DNA from: Rhodococcus qingshengii
Lineage (GTDB): Bacteria; Actinomycetota; Actinomycetes; Mycobacteriales; Mycobacteriaceae
Reading direction: 5' to 3'
DNA length: 64,000 nucleotides
Assembly: GCF_021025955.1 (NCBI RefSeq)
Contig: NZ_JAJNCL010000012.1
Coordinates: forward strand, 1 to 64,000
Shown in pieces: positions 8,561 through 18,431 of this stretch. The notes under the pieces were generated by a model that saw only the letters and a program-made list of their open reading frames with translations, was not told the DNA's origin and ran no database searches. Position numbers and translations under genes: made by a program. Every line of letters starts with the position of its first letter. The stretch's first letter is position 1.

Positions 8561-9262
8561 ATGGCCCCCAGCAGCACCCGGCGTATGTCCTGGCGCGTCG
8601 TTGCCCCTGTAGTCGCGATTGCCGCTTTCGGCTTGACCGCTTGCAGTAACAGCGAAGAGCCCAGCAGCGTCCCCGGCACGACCCCTCCAGTGTGGACCGG
8701 TGCAGCCGATCCCAGCGCGCACGAAAGCGCGGGCGGCCACGGTTCCGAGACGGCTCACGCCGGCGCTTCTGCCGAGACGGTCACCGCGACACTGAACGGC
8801 ACCGACGGCGCCAAGGTCGGAACGGTCACGTTCGCCCAGGAAGGTAGCGACGTCAAGGTCACCCTCGACGCCAAGGGCCTGACCCCCGGATTCCACGGAT
8901 TCCACGTTCACCAGGTTGCCAAGTGCGAGACCAATTCCGTAGCTCCGAGCGGCGGAGAGCCGGGTAACTTCCTCTCGGCAGGCGGACACTTCCAGGCCGA
9001 GGGCCACACGGGCCATCCGGCCAGCGGCGACCTCACTTCGGTCCAGGTCCTCGAAGACGGCACCGCCACGCTGGTCACCACGACCGATGCATTCACCGTC
9101 GACGAACTGGTCGCGAACGGTGGAACTTCCGTCATGATCCATGCCGGTGCGGACAACTTCGGCAACATCCCGACGCGCTACGCGCCGGCACCGGATCAGC
9201 AGACACTCGACACCGGTGACGCAGGCGGACGCGTTGCTTGCGGTGTCATCGCCAAGAGCTGA
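8561..9262 (+). CDS. sodC: Cu/Zn superoxide dismutase lipoprotein
   Basis: Dismutates superoxide outside the cytoplasm. The 233-residue precursor has a lipoprotein signal ending in LTAC (Cys28), then a Thr/Ala/His-rich spacer, then the SodC barrel. Copper ligands are seen in GFHVHQ and in SVMIHAG; the bridging and zinc region is GGHFQAEG...GHPASGD, and the C-terminal GGRVACGVI carries the conserved disulfide Cys, whose partner lies in VAKC. The ATG at 8561 is used because AGGAG lies 8 nt upstream; the in-frame ATG at 8519 lacks a site. Neighbours match Rv0431-Rv0432-Rv0433. Confidence 0.93.
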   Translation: MAPSSTRRMSWRVVAPVVAIAAFGLTACSNSEEPSSVPGTTPPVWTGAADPSAHESAGGHGSETAHAGASAETVTATLNGTDGAKVGTVTFAQEGSDVKVTLDAKGLTPGFHGFHVHQVAKCETNSVAPSGGEPGNFLSAGGHFQAEGHTGHPASGDLTSVQVLEDGTATLVTTTDAFTVDELVANGGTSVMIHAGADNFGNIPTRYAPAPDQQTLDTGDAGGRVACGVIAKS

Positions 9263-9351
9263 CAACTCACCTGAGTTTTGCATCACTTCCGGCGACTACC
9301 ACGCAGTAGCCAGCACGGTGTTTTTACCGACACTGTGATTGGATTCTCTGC

Positions 9352-10476
9352 GTGGTAGTTCCATTTCCAGGTTCGCCGCGCCCGACGCTGGGCGTGGAGT
9401 GGGAGATCGCGCTGGTTGATCGCAAGACCAGAGACCTCTCCAATACAGCAGCCGAGGTGTTTTCGGCGGTCGAAGAGCTTGCCGGCTCCGAGACCCCGCA
9501 CATCACCAAGGAGCTACTGCGAAATACCGTCGAACTCGTCACGGGTATTCACTCGACGGTAGGCGAGGCGATGAGTGATCTCGACAGGTCACTGGATCTG
9601 CTGCGTCGCGCGGCGAATCCGCTCGGCGTCGACCTCATCAGCGCGGGCACACATCCGTTCGCGCAATGGTCGACGCAGTTGGTCACGCGGACGCCCGACT
9701 ACGACGAACTCATCGAACGCACGCAGTGGTGGGGTCGGCAGATGCTGATCTGGGGCGTGCACGTTCACGTGGGTGTCTCGTCCGCGGACCGCGTGTTCCC
9801 CATCATCAACGCACTGCTGCAGCGCTATCCGCACCTGCTGGCACTGTCGGCGTCCTCGCCGATGTGGGCCGGTGTGGATACGGGATACGCGTCAAATCGC
9901 GCGTTGATGTTCCAGCAACTGCCCACCGCGGGCCTTCCTTACCAATTCGAGAACTGGGCCGAATACGAGTCGTTCATCGACGACCAGATGAAGACCGGTG
10001 TGATCACCAAGATCGGTGGCATGCACTGGGACATCCGTCCCGCACCGAAGTGGGGAACCATCGAGGTCCGGGTGTTCGACGGCGTCTCGACGCGCGCAGA
10101 ACTGGGCGCACTCGTTGCTCTGGTCCACTGCCTCATCGTCGACCTGGACCGAAGACTGACCGCCGGTGAGACTCTGCCGAACATGCAGCCGTGGCACGTC
10201 AAGGAAAACAAGTGGCGCGCAGCTAGATACGGACTGGACGCCGAGATCATCCTCGACTCCGACTCGAACGAGTGCCTCGTCACTGACGATCTGGATCGCT
10301 TGCTCGACGACCTGGCGCCGATTGCGGTCTCACTCGGGTGCGCGGACGAGTTGGCGTCGGTAGCGGACATTCCCCGTCGTGGCGCGTCTTACCAGCGTCA
10401 ACGCCGTGTTGCGGAAGCGACCGGCGGCGATCTGGTTGCGGTCGTCGACGCCCTGGTCGCGGAGTTGGGCACCTAG
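9352..10476 (+). CDS. YbdK/GCS2-family carboxylate-amine ligase
   Basis: A 374-residue member of the glutamate-cysteine ligase family 2 (YbdK type), which joins a carboxylate to an amine using ATP. The GVEWEIALVD start, TPHITKELL, GTHPFAQW, WGVHVHVGV and FENW regions are family hallmarks, and IEVRVFDGVSTRAEL is the conserved C-terminal active-site strand. Homologues are often annotated as glutamate-cysteine ligases, but the true substrate of this branch is uncertain. GTG at 9352 is the start that gives the conserved N-terminus. It corresponds to Rv0433 by order. Confidence 0.85.
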   Translation: MVVPFPGSPRPTLGVEWEIALVDRKTRDLSNTAAEVFSAVEELAGSETPHITKELLRNTVELVTGIHSTVGEAMSDLDRSLDLLRRAANPLGVDLISAGTHPFAQWSTQLVTRTPDYDELIERTQWWGRQMLIWGVHVHVGVSSADRVFPIINALLQRYPHLLALSASSPMWAGVDTGYASNRALMFQQLPTAGLPYQFENWAEYESFIDDQMKTGVITKIGGMHWDIRPAPKWGTIEVRVFDGVSTRAELGALVALVHCLIVDLDRRLTAGETLPNMQPWHVKENKWRAARYGLDAEIILDSDSNECLVTDDLDRLLDDLAPIAVSLGCADELASVADIPRRGASYQRQRRVAEATGGDLVAVVDALVAELGT

Positions 10477-10583
10477 CAGGCTCAACGCTCAAAGGGCTGT
10501 TTCGCGCGCTGGAAATCCGGGCATACCAACCGTTTGTCCAGTGGGTGTCCATATTTGGTTCACACGCCGTTTACTATTGTCCG

Positions 10584-11951
10584 GTGTTGATAGACAGTTG
10601 GTCCCAACGAGGGGACGCGCCCGGACAATCGGATCGTTCGTGGTCGAGTTCTCATCGAGGCCTTCTGATCGGCACAGCAGCATTGACCGTGCTGGTCCTG
10701 GGCGTGCAGGCGTTCGCGTCGCACAAGGGCTATCTCGGCCCGGTGGAAAGCCTGTTCGGTGACTACTTCCTCGTTCCCCGCTCCGCGACGATGCCCTGGG
10801 TGGGCCTCGCTCTCGCACTGGTCGGACTGAACAACAAAGAACGCATCTACGCGGTATCCGCGGCGGTCGTGATCGACGTGGTCGTCGGCACGATCCGCTG
10901 GTTCTCCGGTGGACCGCTGACGATGGGCACCGGCGGCACCTGGGTGCTGACGGCCATCGCGGTGTACGCGGTGTGGAAGTTGACCGGTGAGCGTCGACTC
11001 AGCGTTCTGCACGGCGTTGCGCTGGGCGCGTTGCTCATCATCGCGGCCAAGGTTGCCGAGACGTGGCTGGAGATCACCATTCTCGTCGGCACCGATGTGT
11101 GGGACGAGTACGTCTTCCTCGCAGACCAGGCTCTCGGGAACCCGTCGTGGGTGATGGGCCAGATCGTCGACGCCATGGGCCCCGTCGGCGCCGCAGCGCT
11201 CGACTGGATCTACGTCGAACTACCCGTCGCGGTGATCGTGGTTGCTCTCTATCAAGTACGCAAGGGGTGGCCGTCGCATCACCTGCTGCGTACGTTCCTG
11301 CTCATCGGGTTGATCGGCCCGATCTTCTACGTCCTGTTCCCGGTGGTCGGTCCGGTGTTCGCCTTCGGTCCGCGTGGTTTCGGATTCCAGATCGGCGACT
11401 ACTGGCCGAACATCGTGCCCAACTTCGACTTCGCGTCACCGTCGTCGCTGCCGTTCGACGACGCCGCGCCACGAAACTGCATGCCGAGCCTGCACACCGC
11501 GTGGGCAGTCGCGTTGTTCATCCACTCGCGCAGCGGCCCGTGGTGGATTCGCAGCCTGGGATCGTTCTGGCTCGTCGCGACCCTGACGGCGACGCTCGGT
11601 TTCGGATTCCACTACGGCGTCGACCTCATTGCCGGTGCGGTTCTGTGCTTGACCCTCGATGCTGCGCTGCGGGATCCGGAGCGCGGTTGGGGTTGGTTCC
11701 GAGTGCGTCTGTTGATCGGTGGCTCGGCACTGCTCGCGGGGTTGTTGCTCTCGTACCGATTCGCTTCGGTGCAGATGGCCGAGTACCCGGCGATCTTCGG
11801 TCCGCTGCTGCTGGCTGTTCTGGTTCTCATGTCGGTGGCGTACTTCGCCACCTTCTTCGCCCGCCCCGGCACCGCTCTCGCAGTGTGGGGCGAGCGCGAC
11901 GGTGAGTGGGATGCCGCTACCGGAGAGAGTCCGGCTCTTCCAGTTCGTTGA
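10584..11951 (+). CDS. PAP2-superfamily membrane enzyme (Aur1/Ipt1-like)
   Basis: A roughly 455-residue polytopic protein with at least ten hydrophobic segments. The PAP2 catalytic motifs are visible: CMPSLHTAW (the PSGH-like motif) and, after one helix, GFHYGVDLIAG (the HxxxD-type motif with catalytic His). This pattern belongs to the PAP2_3 group that includes inositol phosphotransferases such as Aur1, so it may transfer a phospho-head group between lipids. GTG at 10584 is the most plausible start; the frame is open further upstream, but that part has no membrane character. Its 3' end overlaps mnhG by 35 bp on the opposite strand. Confidence 0.75.
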   Translation: MLIDSWSQRGDAPGQSDRSWSSSHRGLLIGTAALTVLVLGVQAFASHKGYLGPVESLFGDYFLVPRSATMPWVGLALALVGLNNKERIYAVSAAVVIDVVVGTIRWFSGGPLTMGTGGTWVLTAIAVYAVWKLTGERRLSVLHGVALGALLIIAAKVAETWLEITILVGTDVWDEYVFLADQALGNPSWVMGQIVDAMGPVGAAALDWIYVELPVAVIVVALYQVRKGWPSHHLLRTFLLIGLIGPIFYVLFPVVGPVFAFGPRGFGFQIGDYWPNIVPNFDFASPSSLPFDDAAPRNCMPSLHTAWAVALFIHSRSGPWWIRSLGSFWLVATLTATLGFGFHYGVDLIAGAVLCLTLDAALRDPERGWGWFRVRLLIGGSALLAGLLLSYRFASVQMAEYPAIFGPLLLAVLVLMSVAYFATFFARPGTALAVWGERDGEWDAATGESPALPVR

Positions 11952-12261
11952 TCTTCATGAGGTCGTCCTCCTCGCGCTGTTCGCGGTAGGCGACGCGGCC
12001 GACGCTGTGTGCGATGACGGGCGCGGTCAGCAACGTGAAGATGCCGACCAGTACCAGCATCCAGATGTCGACGCTCCCACGAAGCAGGAACACGGCACCC
12101 ATCAGAACAAGGATGAGCCCGACCACCTGAGGCTTGGTAGCCGCGTGCATACGACGCAGGGTGTCGGGGAAGCGAACGATTCCCACCGCCGCGGTCAGCG
12201 CGAGCAGCGCGCCCAGGAAGATGGAGATTGCCCCGATCGTGTCGAGGACGTTGCCGATCAC
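11917..12261 (-). CDS. mnhG: Mrp antiporter subunit G
   Basis: A 114-residue subunit of the multi-subunit Na+/H+ (Mrp) antiporter, with three hydrophobic segments and the family pattern GIVRFPDTLRRMHAATKP. It is the last gene of the operon. The GTG start overlaps the mnhF stop by 4 bp, so translation is probably coupled. The hydrophilic tail (EQREEDDLMKINELEEPDSLR) extends slightly beyond the usual length and runs 35 bp into the convergent PAP2 gene. Confidence 0.9.
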   Translation of the reverse strand: MIGNVLDTIGAISIFLGALLALTAAVGIVRFPDTLRRMHAATKPQVVGLILVLMGAVFLLRGSVDIWMLVLVGIFTLLTAPVIAHSVGRVAYREQREEDDLMKINELEEPDSLR

Positions 12262-12527
12262 TGGTCACTCACCCGGAAGCGCGCGACGGACACCGAACCG
12301 ATGAAGCCGACCAGTGCCAGCGCGACGATCGCGGGAACGATGGTCGTGTCTTCGCTGTACGCGGCCCAGACCGCGAGCCCACACATCGAGACCGCAATGA
12401 TCGTGTCCAGGGCGACGAGGCGGTCGAGTGAGCTCGGCCCGTCGAGCAATCGGAACGTGGTCAGTACTGCGGCGATCAGGAGAATCACTCCCGAAATGAT
12501 CAGGATCGTGGTGATGAACCCGTTCAT
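12258..12527 (-). CDS. mnhF: Mrp antiporter subunit F
   Basis: An 89-residue protein with three membrane helices. FRLLDGPSSLDRLVALDTI is the conserved MrpF signature. AGGAGG lies just upstream of the ATG at 12527, and the start overlaps the mnhE stop by 4 bp. A longer in-frame reading to 12578 lies inside mnhE and is not needed. Confidence 0.9.
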   Translation of the reverse strand: MNGFITTILIISGVILLIAAVLTTFRLLDGPSSLDRLVALDTIIAVSMCGLAVWAAYSEDTTIVPAIVALALVGFIGSVSVARFRVSDQ

Positions 12528-13096
12528 GGTTGGTCCTCCTGCCGGGGTGCATCGAATTCGTAGTCGCGCTGGTGCCACGGGCTGGGCCGCCAGTCCGAAT
12601 CACGTTCGAACGACGCGATGAACAACCGCTCGAGATCCTCCACAGAGCGGTAGAACGCGCTGACGGCTTTCTGCGAGCCGACGTCGAGCACGTGGACGTA
12701 GACGATGCGCCGGTTCTGGTCGATCTCGAGAACCATCGTGCCCGGGATCAGGTTCAGAACGTCGATGCACAGCGTGAGAACCAGGTCCGACTTGATCCCG
12801 AGCTGGTACCGCAGAACCCCGGTGACCGGCGGCGGCGACGGACGGATCGCCAGCCAAGCGACCTGGATACTCGACTGGATCGCGTAGTACACGATCATCC
12901 ACAGCAGACGCAGGATCGACAGCAGGTGCACCCGGCCCTCGACCGGTACGCGGGGGAGGGGAAGCAGGACCATGATGATCAAGCCGACGGCGAGTCCGCC
13001 GAAGATGTTTCCGAAACTGATGTTGCCCCACAACAGGATCCACACGACCATCAGCCACAGCAGGATCCCGACGCGGAGTACCTGTTCGCGTTTCAT
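12524..13096 (-). CDS. mnhE: Mrp antiporter subunit E
   Basis: A 190-residue subunit. Two hydrophobic N-terminal segments (WLMVVWILLWGNISFGNIFGG) and a third around residue 50-75 precede a cytoplasmic domain ending with the MrpE pattern DPGTMVLEID-like (here IPGTMVLEIDQNRRIVYVHVLD). Both ends overlap neighbours by 4 bp. Confidence 0.9.
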   Translation of the reverse strand: MKREQVLRVGILLWLMVVWILLWGNISFGNIFGGLAVGLIIMVLLPLPRVPVEGRVHLLSILRLLWMIVYYAIQSSIQVAWLAIRPSPPPVTGVLRYQLGIKSDLVLTLCIDVLNLIPGTMVLEIDQNRRIVYVHVLDVGSQKAVSAFYRSVEDLERLFIASFERDSDWRPSPWHQRDYEFDAPRQEDQP

Positions 13097-14778
13097 CGCG
13101 GAGCCTCCTCGGTGTTCGGGGCATCGGTACTGGGAGCTACAGCAGGGTCGTCTGCAGCGACGGGAGCCTCGTCGACCGGAACGGGTCGGTGGTTGCCGAG
13201 AACCGCGTCGATGTAGATGGACCGGTCTTGCAGATCCTTCGCCGCTCGGTCGCTGATGTCGATGATCCGGCCCGCGAACACCGTCAGCCCCAGGCCGACG
13301 ATGACGAGCCCGACCGTCGGAATCAGCATGAAGATCGGAATCTTGCCGACGTCCTCGCGGTCGACGAACGCGATGTCCTCTTCGGATTCGTCGATCAACG
13401 CTGACGGGCTGACGTCGGCGAGGTCACCTTCAGGCGCGTCGGCGCGGGCTCGCCAGAATGCCTTGGTCCACACGCGGGCGACCGCGTAGAGCGTCAGCAA
13501 GCTGGTGATCGTGCCGCCGGCGACGAGGATCCACGCCAGCGCGCTGGCGTCGGACGCCCCGGCTTGCAGGAGTGCGACCTTGCCGATGAAGCCCGAGAAC
13601 GGTGGGATACCACCGAGGTTCAGGGCCGGGATCAGGAAGACGATCGCGAGGATCGGGCTGGCCGCCGCGAGACCACCGAGACGGCGCAGTGACGACGACC
13701 CGGCTTGTCGTTCGATCAGACCGACGACGAGGAAGAGCGTCGTCTGCACGATGATGTGGTGGGCGACGTAGTAGATCGCGCCGGACAGTCCGGACGTCGT
13801 GGACAACGCGATACCGAAGATCATGTAACCGATATGGCTGACCAGGGTGAACGAGAGCAGACGTTTGATGTCGCTCTGCGCGATGGCACCCATGATGCCG
13901 ACCACCATCGTCAGCAGGCCACACACCATCAGTACGTTGTCGAGTTCTCCTTGCGGGAACAGCAGCGAGTGCGCCCGGATGATCGCGTACACACCGACCT
14001 TGGTGAGCAACCCCGCGAAGACGGCGGTGATCGGTGCGGGCGCGGTCGGATACGAGTCCGGGAGCCACGCCGACAGCGGGAAAACCGCAGCCTTGATGCC
14101 GAATGCCACGAGGAGGACACCGAAGATGGCGGTTCGTGTTCCTGGCGGAATGTCGTCGAAGCGCAGGGCCATGTCGGCCATGTTGAGGGTGCCGGTCGCA
14201 GCGTAGGCGAAGGCGATGCCCGCCAGGAAGATCAATGAAGACACCATCGAGACCATCACGTACGAGATGCCGGCCCGGACGCGGTCGGCGCTGGCACCGA
14301 GCGTCAGGAGCACGAAACTCGCGGCGAGCAGGACCTCGAAACCGACGTACAGGTTGAAGAGGTCACCGGCGAGGAACGCGTTGGAGATACCGGCAGTCAA
14401 TGCCAGATAGGTCGGCAGGAAGATCGAGACCGGCTGGGCCTCGCTGCCGTCGCGAATACCCTGACCGATCGCGTAGATCATGACGGCGAGCAACACCACC
14501 GACGAGACCACGAGCATCATCGCCGAGAGACGGTCGACCACGAGCGTGATACCGATGGGTGAATCCCAGCCGCCGACCTGAACAGCCGTCGTACCGTCGC
14601 GGTCGGCGAGGTAGAGAAGCAGGCCCGACACCGCGACGACTCCGACGAGCGCGATCAGGGTGATCACACGCTGGAAGCGCGGACGTCGGCCGACTACCAA
14701 CGTCGCGGCTGCGGCCAACATCGGGATCAGGACGGGCAGGGGCGCAAGGGCTCCCATCAGGTTGTCCGAGATGGTCAT
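13093..14778 (-). CDS. mnhD: Mrp antiporter subunit D
   Basis: A 561-residue proton-translocating subunit related to NuoN/NuoM of complex I. It has about 14 helices. The conserved lysine/histidine helices are visible at KAAVFPLSAWLPDSYPTAP and LLTKVGVYAIIRA. A C-terminal hydrophilic extension of about 110 residues (EGDLADVSPSALIDESEEDIAFVD and onwards, with one more helix before an acidic, Pro/Ala-rich tail) makes it longer than Bacillus MrpD. Start ATG at 14778; 4-bp overlaps on both sides. Confidence 0.93.
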   Translation of the reverse strand: MTISDNLMGALAPLPVLIPMLAAAATLVVGRRPRFQRVITLIALVGVVAVSGLLLYLADRDGTTAVQVGGWDSPIGITLVVDRLSAMMLVVSSVVLLAVMIYAIGQGIRDGSEAQPVSIFLPTYLALTAGISNAFLAGDLFNLYVGFEVLLAASFVLLTLGASADRVRAGISYVMVSMVSSLIFLAGIAFAYAATGTLNMADMALRFDDIPPGTRTAIFGVLLVAFGIKAAVFPLSAWLPDSYPTAPAPITAVFAGLLTKVGVYAIIRAHSLLFPQGELDNVLMVCGLLTMVVGIMGAIAQSDIKRLLSFTLVSHIGYMIFGIALSTTSGLSGAIYYVAHHIIVQTTLFLVVGLIERQAGSSSLRRLGGLAAASPILAIVFLIPALNLGGIPPFSGFIGKVALLQAGASDASALAWILVAGGTITSLLTLYAVARVWTKAFWRARADAPEGDLADVSPSALIDESEEDIAFVDREDVGKIPIFMLIPTVGLVIVGLGLTVFAGRIIDISDRAAKDLQDRSIYIDAVLGNHRPVPVDEAPVAADDPAVAPSTDAPNTEEAPR

Positions 14779-15407
14779 GCGCCTCCACCTCCCTCGATCT
14801 TGGTCTGGCGAGCGTCTTTGCGCCGCTTCTCGGATTCCTTCTTACGAGCAAGGTCGGTGGCCCAGTCGGGTACCGGTTCGTCCTCGAAGTCGCCGTCGTG
14901 GAGGTCGTCGTAGCATTCGATGTCCTCGAGGTTGACCAGTTGTTCGAGGGGAATTGGGTTGCCGTCCTTGTCGAATGCGTCGCCGCCGATGCTCGGGGCA
15001 CCGGTGAGCGGGTCGTCGGAGCGGTCGTGGTCGGGAGCGTCGGCGGGCAGGCGACGCTTGAGGATCTTGGTGTCCTCGGGATCGTCCTCGACAGCGTCGG
15101 CGGTGTTGATCTTGAATGACCGGTACGCCAGTGCCAGAACGAAGCCGGCGATACCCATCGTGATCACGATGGCCGTCAGGATCATGCCCTGGGCGAGCGG
15201 ATCCGCTATCTCCTCGTGGACCGAATCTCGGCCGACGATGGGCGGATTCCCGTCCGATCCACCGACGGTCAGGATCAAGAGGTTGATGGCGTTGCCGAAC
15301 AGGAGCAAGCCGAGCAGCATCCGGGTGATGCTTCGTTCGATCAGCAGGTAGACACCGGCCGACGTGAGGACGCCGATCAGGATCAGCATTCCGATGTTTG
15401 CGCTCAT
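14775..15407 (-). CDS. mnhC: Mrp antiporter subunit C with long acidic tail
   Basis: A 210-residue MrpC (NuoK-like). Residues 1-105 contain the three helices with GLLLFGNAINLLIL and QGMILTAIVITMG, typical of the family, which usually ends near residue 110-125. The rest (about 95 residues) is a charged, Asp/Glu/Arg/Lys-rich tail predicted to be soluble and cytoplasmic. Similar extensions occur in related actinobacteria, but I cannot assign a role. Start ATG at 15407 overlaps the mnhA stop. Confidence 0.9.
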   Translation of the reverse strand: MSANIGMLILIGVLTSAGVYLLIERSITRMLLGLLLFGNAINLLILTVGGSDGNPPIVGRDSVHEEIADPLAQGMILTAIVITMGIAGFVLALAYRSFKINTADAVEDDPEDTKILKRRLPADAPDHDRSDDPLTGAPSIGGDAFDKDGNPIPLEQLVNLEDIECYDDLHDGDFEDEPVPDWATDLARKKESEKRRKDARQTKIEGGGGA

Positions 15408-18241
15408 GGTGCTTTCACCTCGATTTCTGCGTCGAGGCGGGCGCCGAGACTTCGGAGTACGTCCAGGACCAGACCGACCACGATGAGGTAGACGCCCAGG
15501 TCGAAGAACAGAGCGGTGACCAGTTTGACGTGGCCGATGAGCGGGAGGGTGAACTCGAAGACGGCGGACGAGAGCGCCGGGGCGCCGAGGAACAGCGACA
15601 CCAGGGCGGTGCCCGCGGCTAGCGCCAAACCGAGGCCGAGAATCTTGCCCGCGTCGATGGGTACGGCTTCACCGAGTTCGTAGCGGCCACCGGCGAGGTA
15701 ACGAAGTACCAGCGCCAGGCCCGCCGTCAGGCCGCCGGCGAAACCGCCGCCGGGAGCATTGTGGCCGGAGAAGAAGAAGTAGATCGACAACACCATGATG
15801 GTCGGGAAGATCAACCTCGTGGTGACCTCCAGAACCAGCGAACGGTGGCGCGGATCGATCAGGTCTCCGCCGCGCAACCATGTCGTGTCAGAGTTGGCGG
15901 CCGCCTTGTCGACGATGACGGAGGGAGCGTCGGCGACGCGCGGCGCGATACCGAAGCGGCGGTTGCGGAACACGAGGCTGGCGACGCCGGTCGCTGCGAC
16001 CAGCAGCACGGAGATCTCACCGAGCGTGTCCCATGCGCGGATGTCGACGAGCAGGACGTTGACGACGTTCTTGCCGTTGCCCAGGTCGTAGGCCGCATCG
16101 GGAAGCAGTTCGTAGATCGGACGAGTGTTCCGGGCGTTGGTGGCGAATGCCGCGATGGTGGTGACGGTGATTCCGACGGCGACGGCGAGTGCGGCACGCG
16201 GCCACTTGAAGCCGATCGCCTTGCTTTCGTCGACTTCGGCGGGGAACTTTCGGAGTACGAGTACGAAGATCACCAGCGTCAGTGTTTCGACGAGGAACTG
16301 GGTCAGAGCCAGGTCTGGAGCACCGTGCAGCGCGAACAACACACCGCAGCCGTAGCCGGTGAGTCCGACCAGGATGACGCTGGCGAGGCGGTTGCGCATC
16401 AGCGTCGCGGCGATGGCGGCCGAGATCATCATCAGCGCGATAGTGAACTGGATGGGCGAATCCCACATCCGAAGGTCGACTCCGCCGCCCTTGGTGTCGA
16501 TGATCAGCAAGAACAGTGGAACGACGACCAGCGTCGCGAGGATCGTCGACTGCGTGCGGGGGAGCGAACCACGCTGAGTGGCGCCGGTCAGGCGCATCGA
16601 GATGGTGTCCATGCCGCGCAGAGTCGCGTCGTAGATACGGTCGGCGTTGCCGAGCGGCGGGTGCTCGAAGTGCAGGCGGCTGATCTGACGCTGCGCGATG
16701 TAGAGCGCGACACCGCCGGCGATGACGATGCTGGTGAGCAGCAGCGGAGTGTTCAATCCGTGCCACAACGCGAGGTGGTAGTCGGCGTGCGGCCCCGGGG
16801 CCAGAGTGGTGGAGTACGGCGTCAGCAGCTTCTCGAGTTGGGGCGAGAGAATGCCGGCGGCCAGACCGAGAACCGCGAGTAGGCCGGGCGCGAACAGGAA
16901 CAGCCAACCCGGCTTGTGCATCTTGCTCACGGCCGGGCTCGGCTTGCCCAGGGTCTTGCGTCCGAAGGCACCCCAGATGAACCGAATGCTGTAGCCGACG
17001 GTCAGGATCGAGCCCAACACGATCACCGTCACGACGGCGATGGACGACCAGTGGCCGAGCGCGTTCGTTTCGAGCACCGATTCGAGTGCGGCTTCCTTGC
17101 CGACGAAGCCGAGTAGCGGTGGTAGACCGGCCATGCTGGCGGCAGCGAGGCTCGCGATGATTGCGAGAGCGGGTGCCGCTTTACCCAGGTGAGCAAGTTT
17201 GCGCAGGTCACGGGTGCCGGTGGTGTGATCGATGATGCCCACGACCATGAAGAGTGCGGCCTTGAACATCGCATGCGCCACGACCATCGTCATGCCGGCC
17301 AGGGCAGCGTCACGCGTGCCGATGCCGACAAGGACCATCATGAAGCCGAGTTGACTGACGGTTCCGAAGGCAAGGACGAGTTTGAGGTCGTACGCGCGCA
17401 TGGCTCGCCAACCGGCGAGGATCATCGACAGCAGACCCAAACTGATGATGGTGATGCGCCATGGCGGCGAATCGGCGTATCCGGGAGCCAGGCGCGCGAC
17501 GAGGTAGATACCGGCCTTGACCATCGCGGCGGCGTGAAGATAACCGCTGACAGGGGTGGGCGCGGCCATCGCACCGGGCAGCCAGAAGTGCAGGGGCACG
17601 ATTGCCGATTTGGAGAGTGCACCGATCAGGATCAGGACGATCGCGACGGACGGGAGCCAACCCGTCGGGGGGTTCGCGACCAGTTCGGACAGGTTGTAGC
17701 TGCCGCCGACCTGACCGAGGATGATCATGCCGACCAACATCGCCAGACCACCGGCGGTGGTGACGAGCAGTGCTTGGGTTGCGGCGCGGCGACTGGTGGC
17801 GCGCTCGGCGTAGTGACCGACCAGCAGGAACGACAGGACCGTCGTCAGTTCCCAGAACACGTAGAGCAGCAGCATGTTGTCGCTGGTCACGAGCCCGAAC
17901 ATGGCGCCGGCAAAGGCGACCATCTCGGCGGCGAAGATGCCGAGTCGAGGTTCGTCGTCGTTGAAATAGCGGGCGCAGTAGACCAGGATGAGCGTGCCGA
18001 CGCCTAGGACGAGCACGGCCATGATGGCCGAGAGCGCGTCGAACCTGAAGTCGATGTCCATCGACAGGCCGGGAACCCAGGTGATGTGCAGCGTCTCGAC
18101 GGTGCCCCATTTGTCGATGACCCAGCCGAGGCTGGCGAGGGGGACTATCGCGAGGGGGAAGAAGCCGTTTCGCCCTAACCTGCGCACCACAAGCGGAGCC
18201 AAGAGGGCGGCAACGGCATGGGCAAGCAAGATAGCGAGCAA
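15404..18241 (-). CDS. mnhA: Mrp antiporter subunit A with fused subunit B
   Basis: A 945-residue fusion of MrpA (NuoL-like, residues about 1-790) with MrpB (about 800-945). The A part shows the proton-channel core around VGHYAERATSRRAATQALLVTTAGGLAMLVG (partly quoted), KSAIVPLHFWLPGAMAAPTPVSGYLHAA and the AMFKAALFMVVGIIDH helix. The B part is identified by RLIFPTIMVLSIYFFFSG and GGGFAGGLTAG. The start is TTG at 18241, with GGAG 7 nt upstream; an overlapping GTG is in another frame. It heads the operon A/B-C-D-E-F-G, which expels Na+ (or other monovalent cations) in exchange for H+. Confidence 0.93.
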   Translation of the reverse strand: MLAILLAHAVAALLAPLVVRRLGRNGFFPLAIVPLASLGWVIDKWGTVETLHITWVPGLSMDIDFRFDALSAIMAVLVLGVGTLILVYCARYFNDDEPRLGIFAAEMVAFAGAMFGLVTSDNMLLLYVFWELTTVLSFLLVGHYAERATSRRAATQALLVTTAGGLAMLVGMIILGQVGGSYNLSELVANPPTGWLPSVAIVLILIGALSKSAIVPLHFWLPGAMAAPTPVSGYLHAAAMVKAGIYLVARLAPGYADSPPWRITIISLGLLSMILAGWRAMRAYDLKLVLAFGTVSQLGFMMVLVGIGTRDAALAGMTMVVAHAMFKAALFMVVGIIDHTTGTRDLRKLAHLGKAAPALAIIASLAAASMAGLPPLLGFVGKEAALESVLETNALGHWSSIAVVTVIVLGSILTVGYSIRFIWGAFGRKTLGKPSPAVSKMHKPGWLFLFAPGLLAVLGLAAGILSPQLEKLLTPYSTTLAPGPHADYHLALWHGLNTPLLLTSIVIAGGVALYIAQRQISRLHFEHPPLGNADRIYDATLRGMDTISMRLTGATQRGSLPRTQSTILATLVVVPLFLLIIDTKGGGVDLRMWDSPIQFTIALMMISAAIAATLMRNRLASVILVGLTGYGCGVLFALHGAPDLALTQFLVETLTLVIFVLVLRKFPAEVDESKAIGFKWPRAALAVAVGITVTTIAAFATNARNTRPIYELLPDAAYDLGNGKNVVNVLLVDIRAWDTLGEISVLLVAATGVASLVFRNRRFGIAPRVADAPSVIVDKAAANSDTTWLRGGDLIDPRHRSLVLEVTTRLIFPTIMVLSIYFFFSGHNAPGGGFAGGLTAGLALVLRYLAGGRYELGEAVPIDAGKILGLGLALAAGTALVSLFLGAPALSSAVFEFTLPLIGHVKLVTALFFDLGVYLIVVGLVLDVLRSLGARLDAEIEVKAP

Positions 18242-18431
18242 AAGGCACTCCGTCGTGTTGTCAGCGGGCGGCGGGGTGTCCGAACAAAATCGAACCTATC
18301 GGATTAACGAGACAATTCACCTAGTCGGAGAGGTTGTCTTTGCGTACATATTACCGGGCGTGGCAGTTTCGATGTGCAGCGAGTCGATTCGGACATCTTC
18401 GGCACTCGCGGATACACGTAGGTTGGACGAC

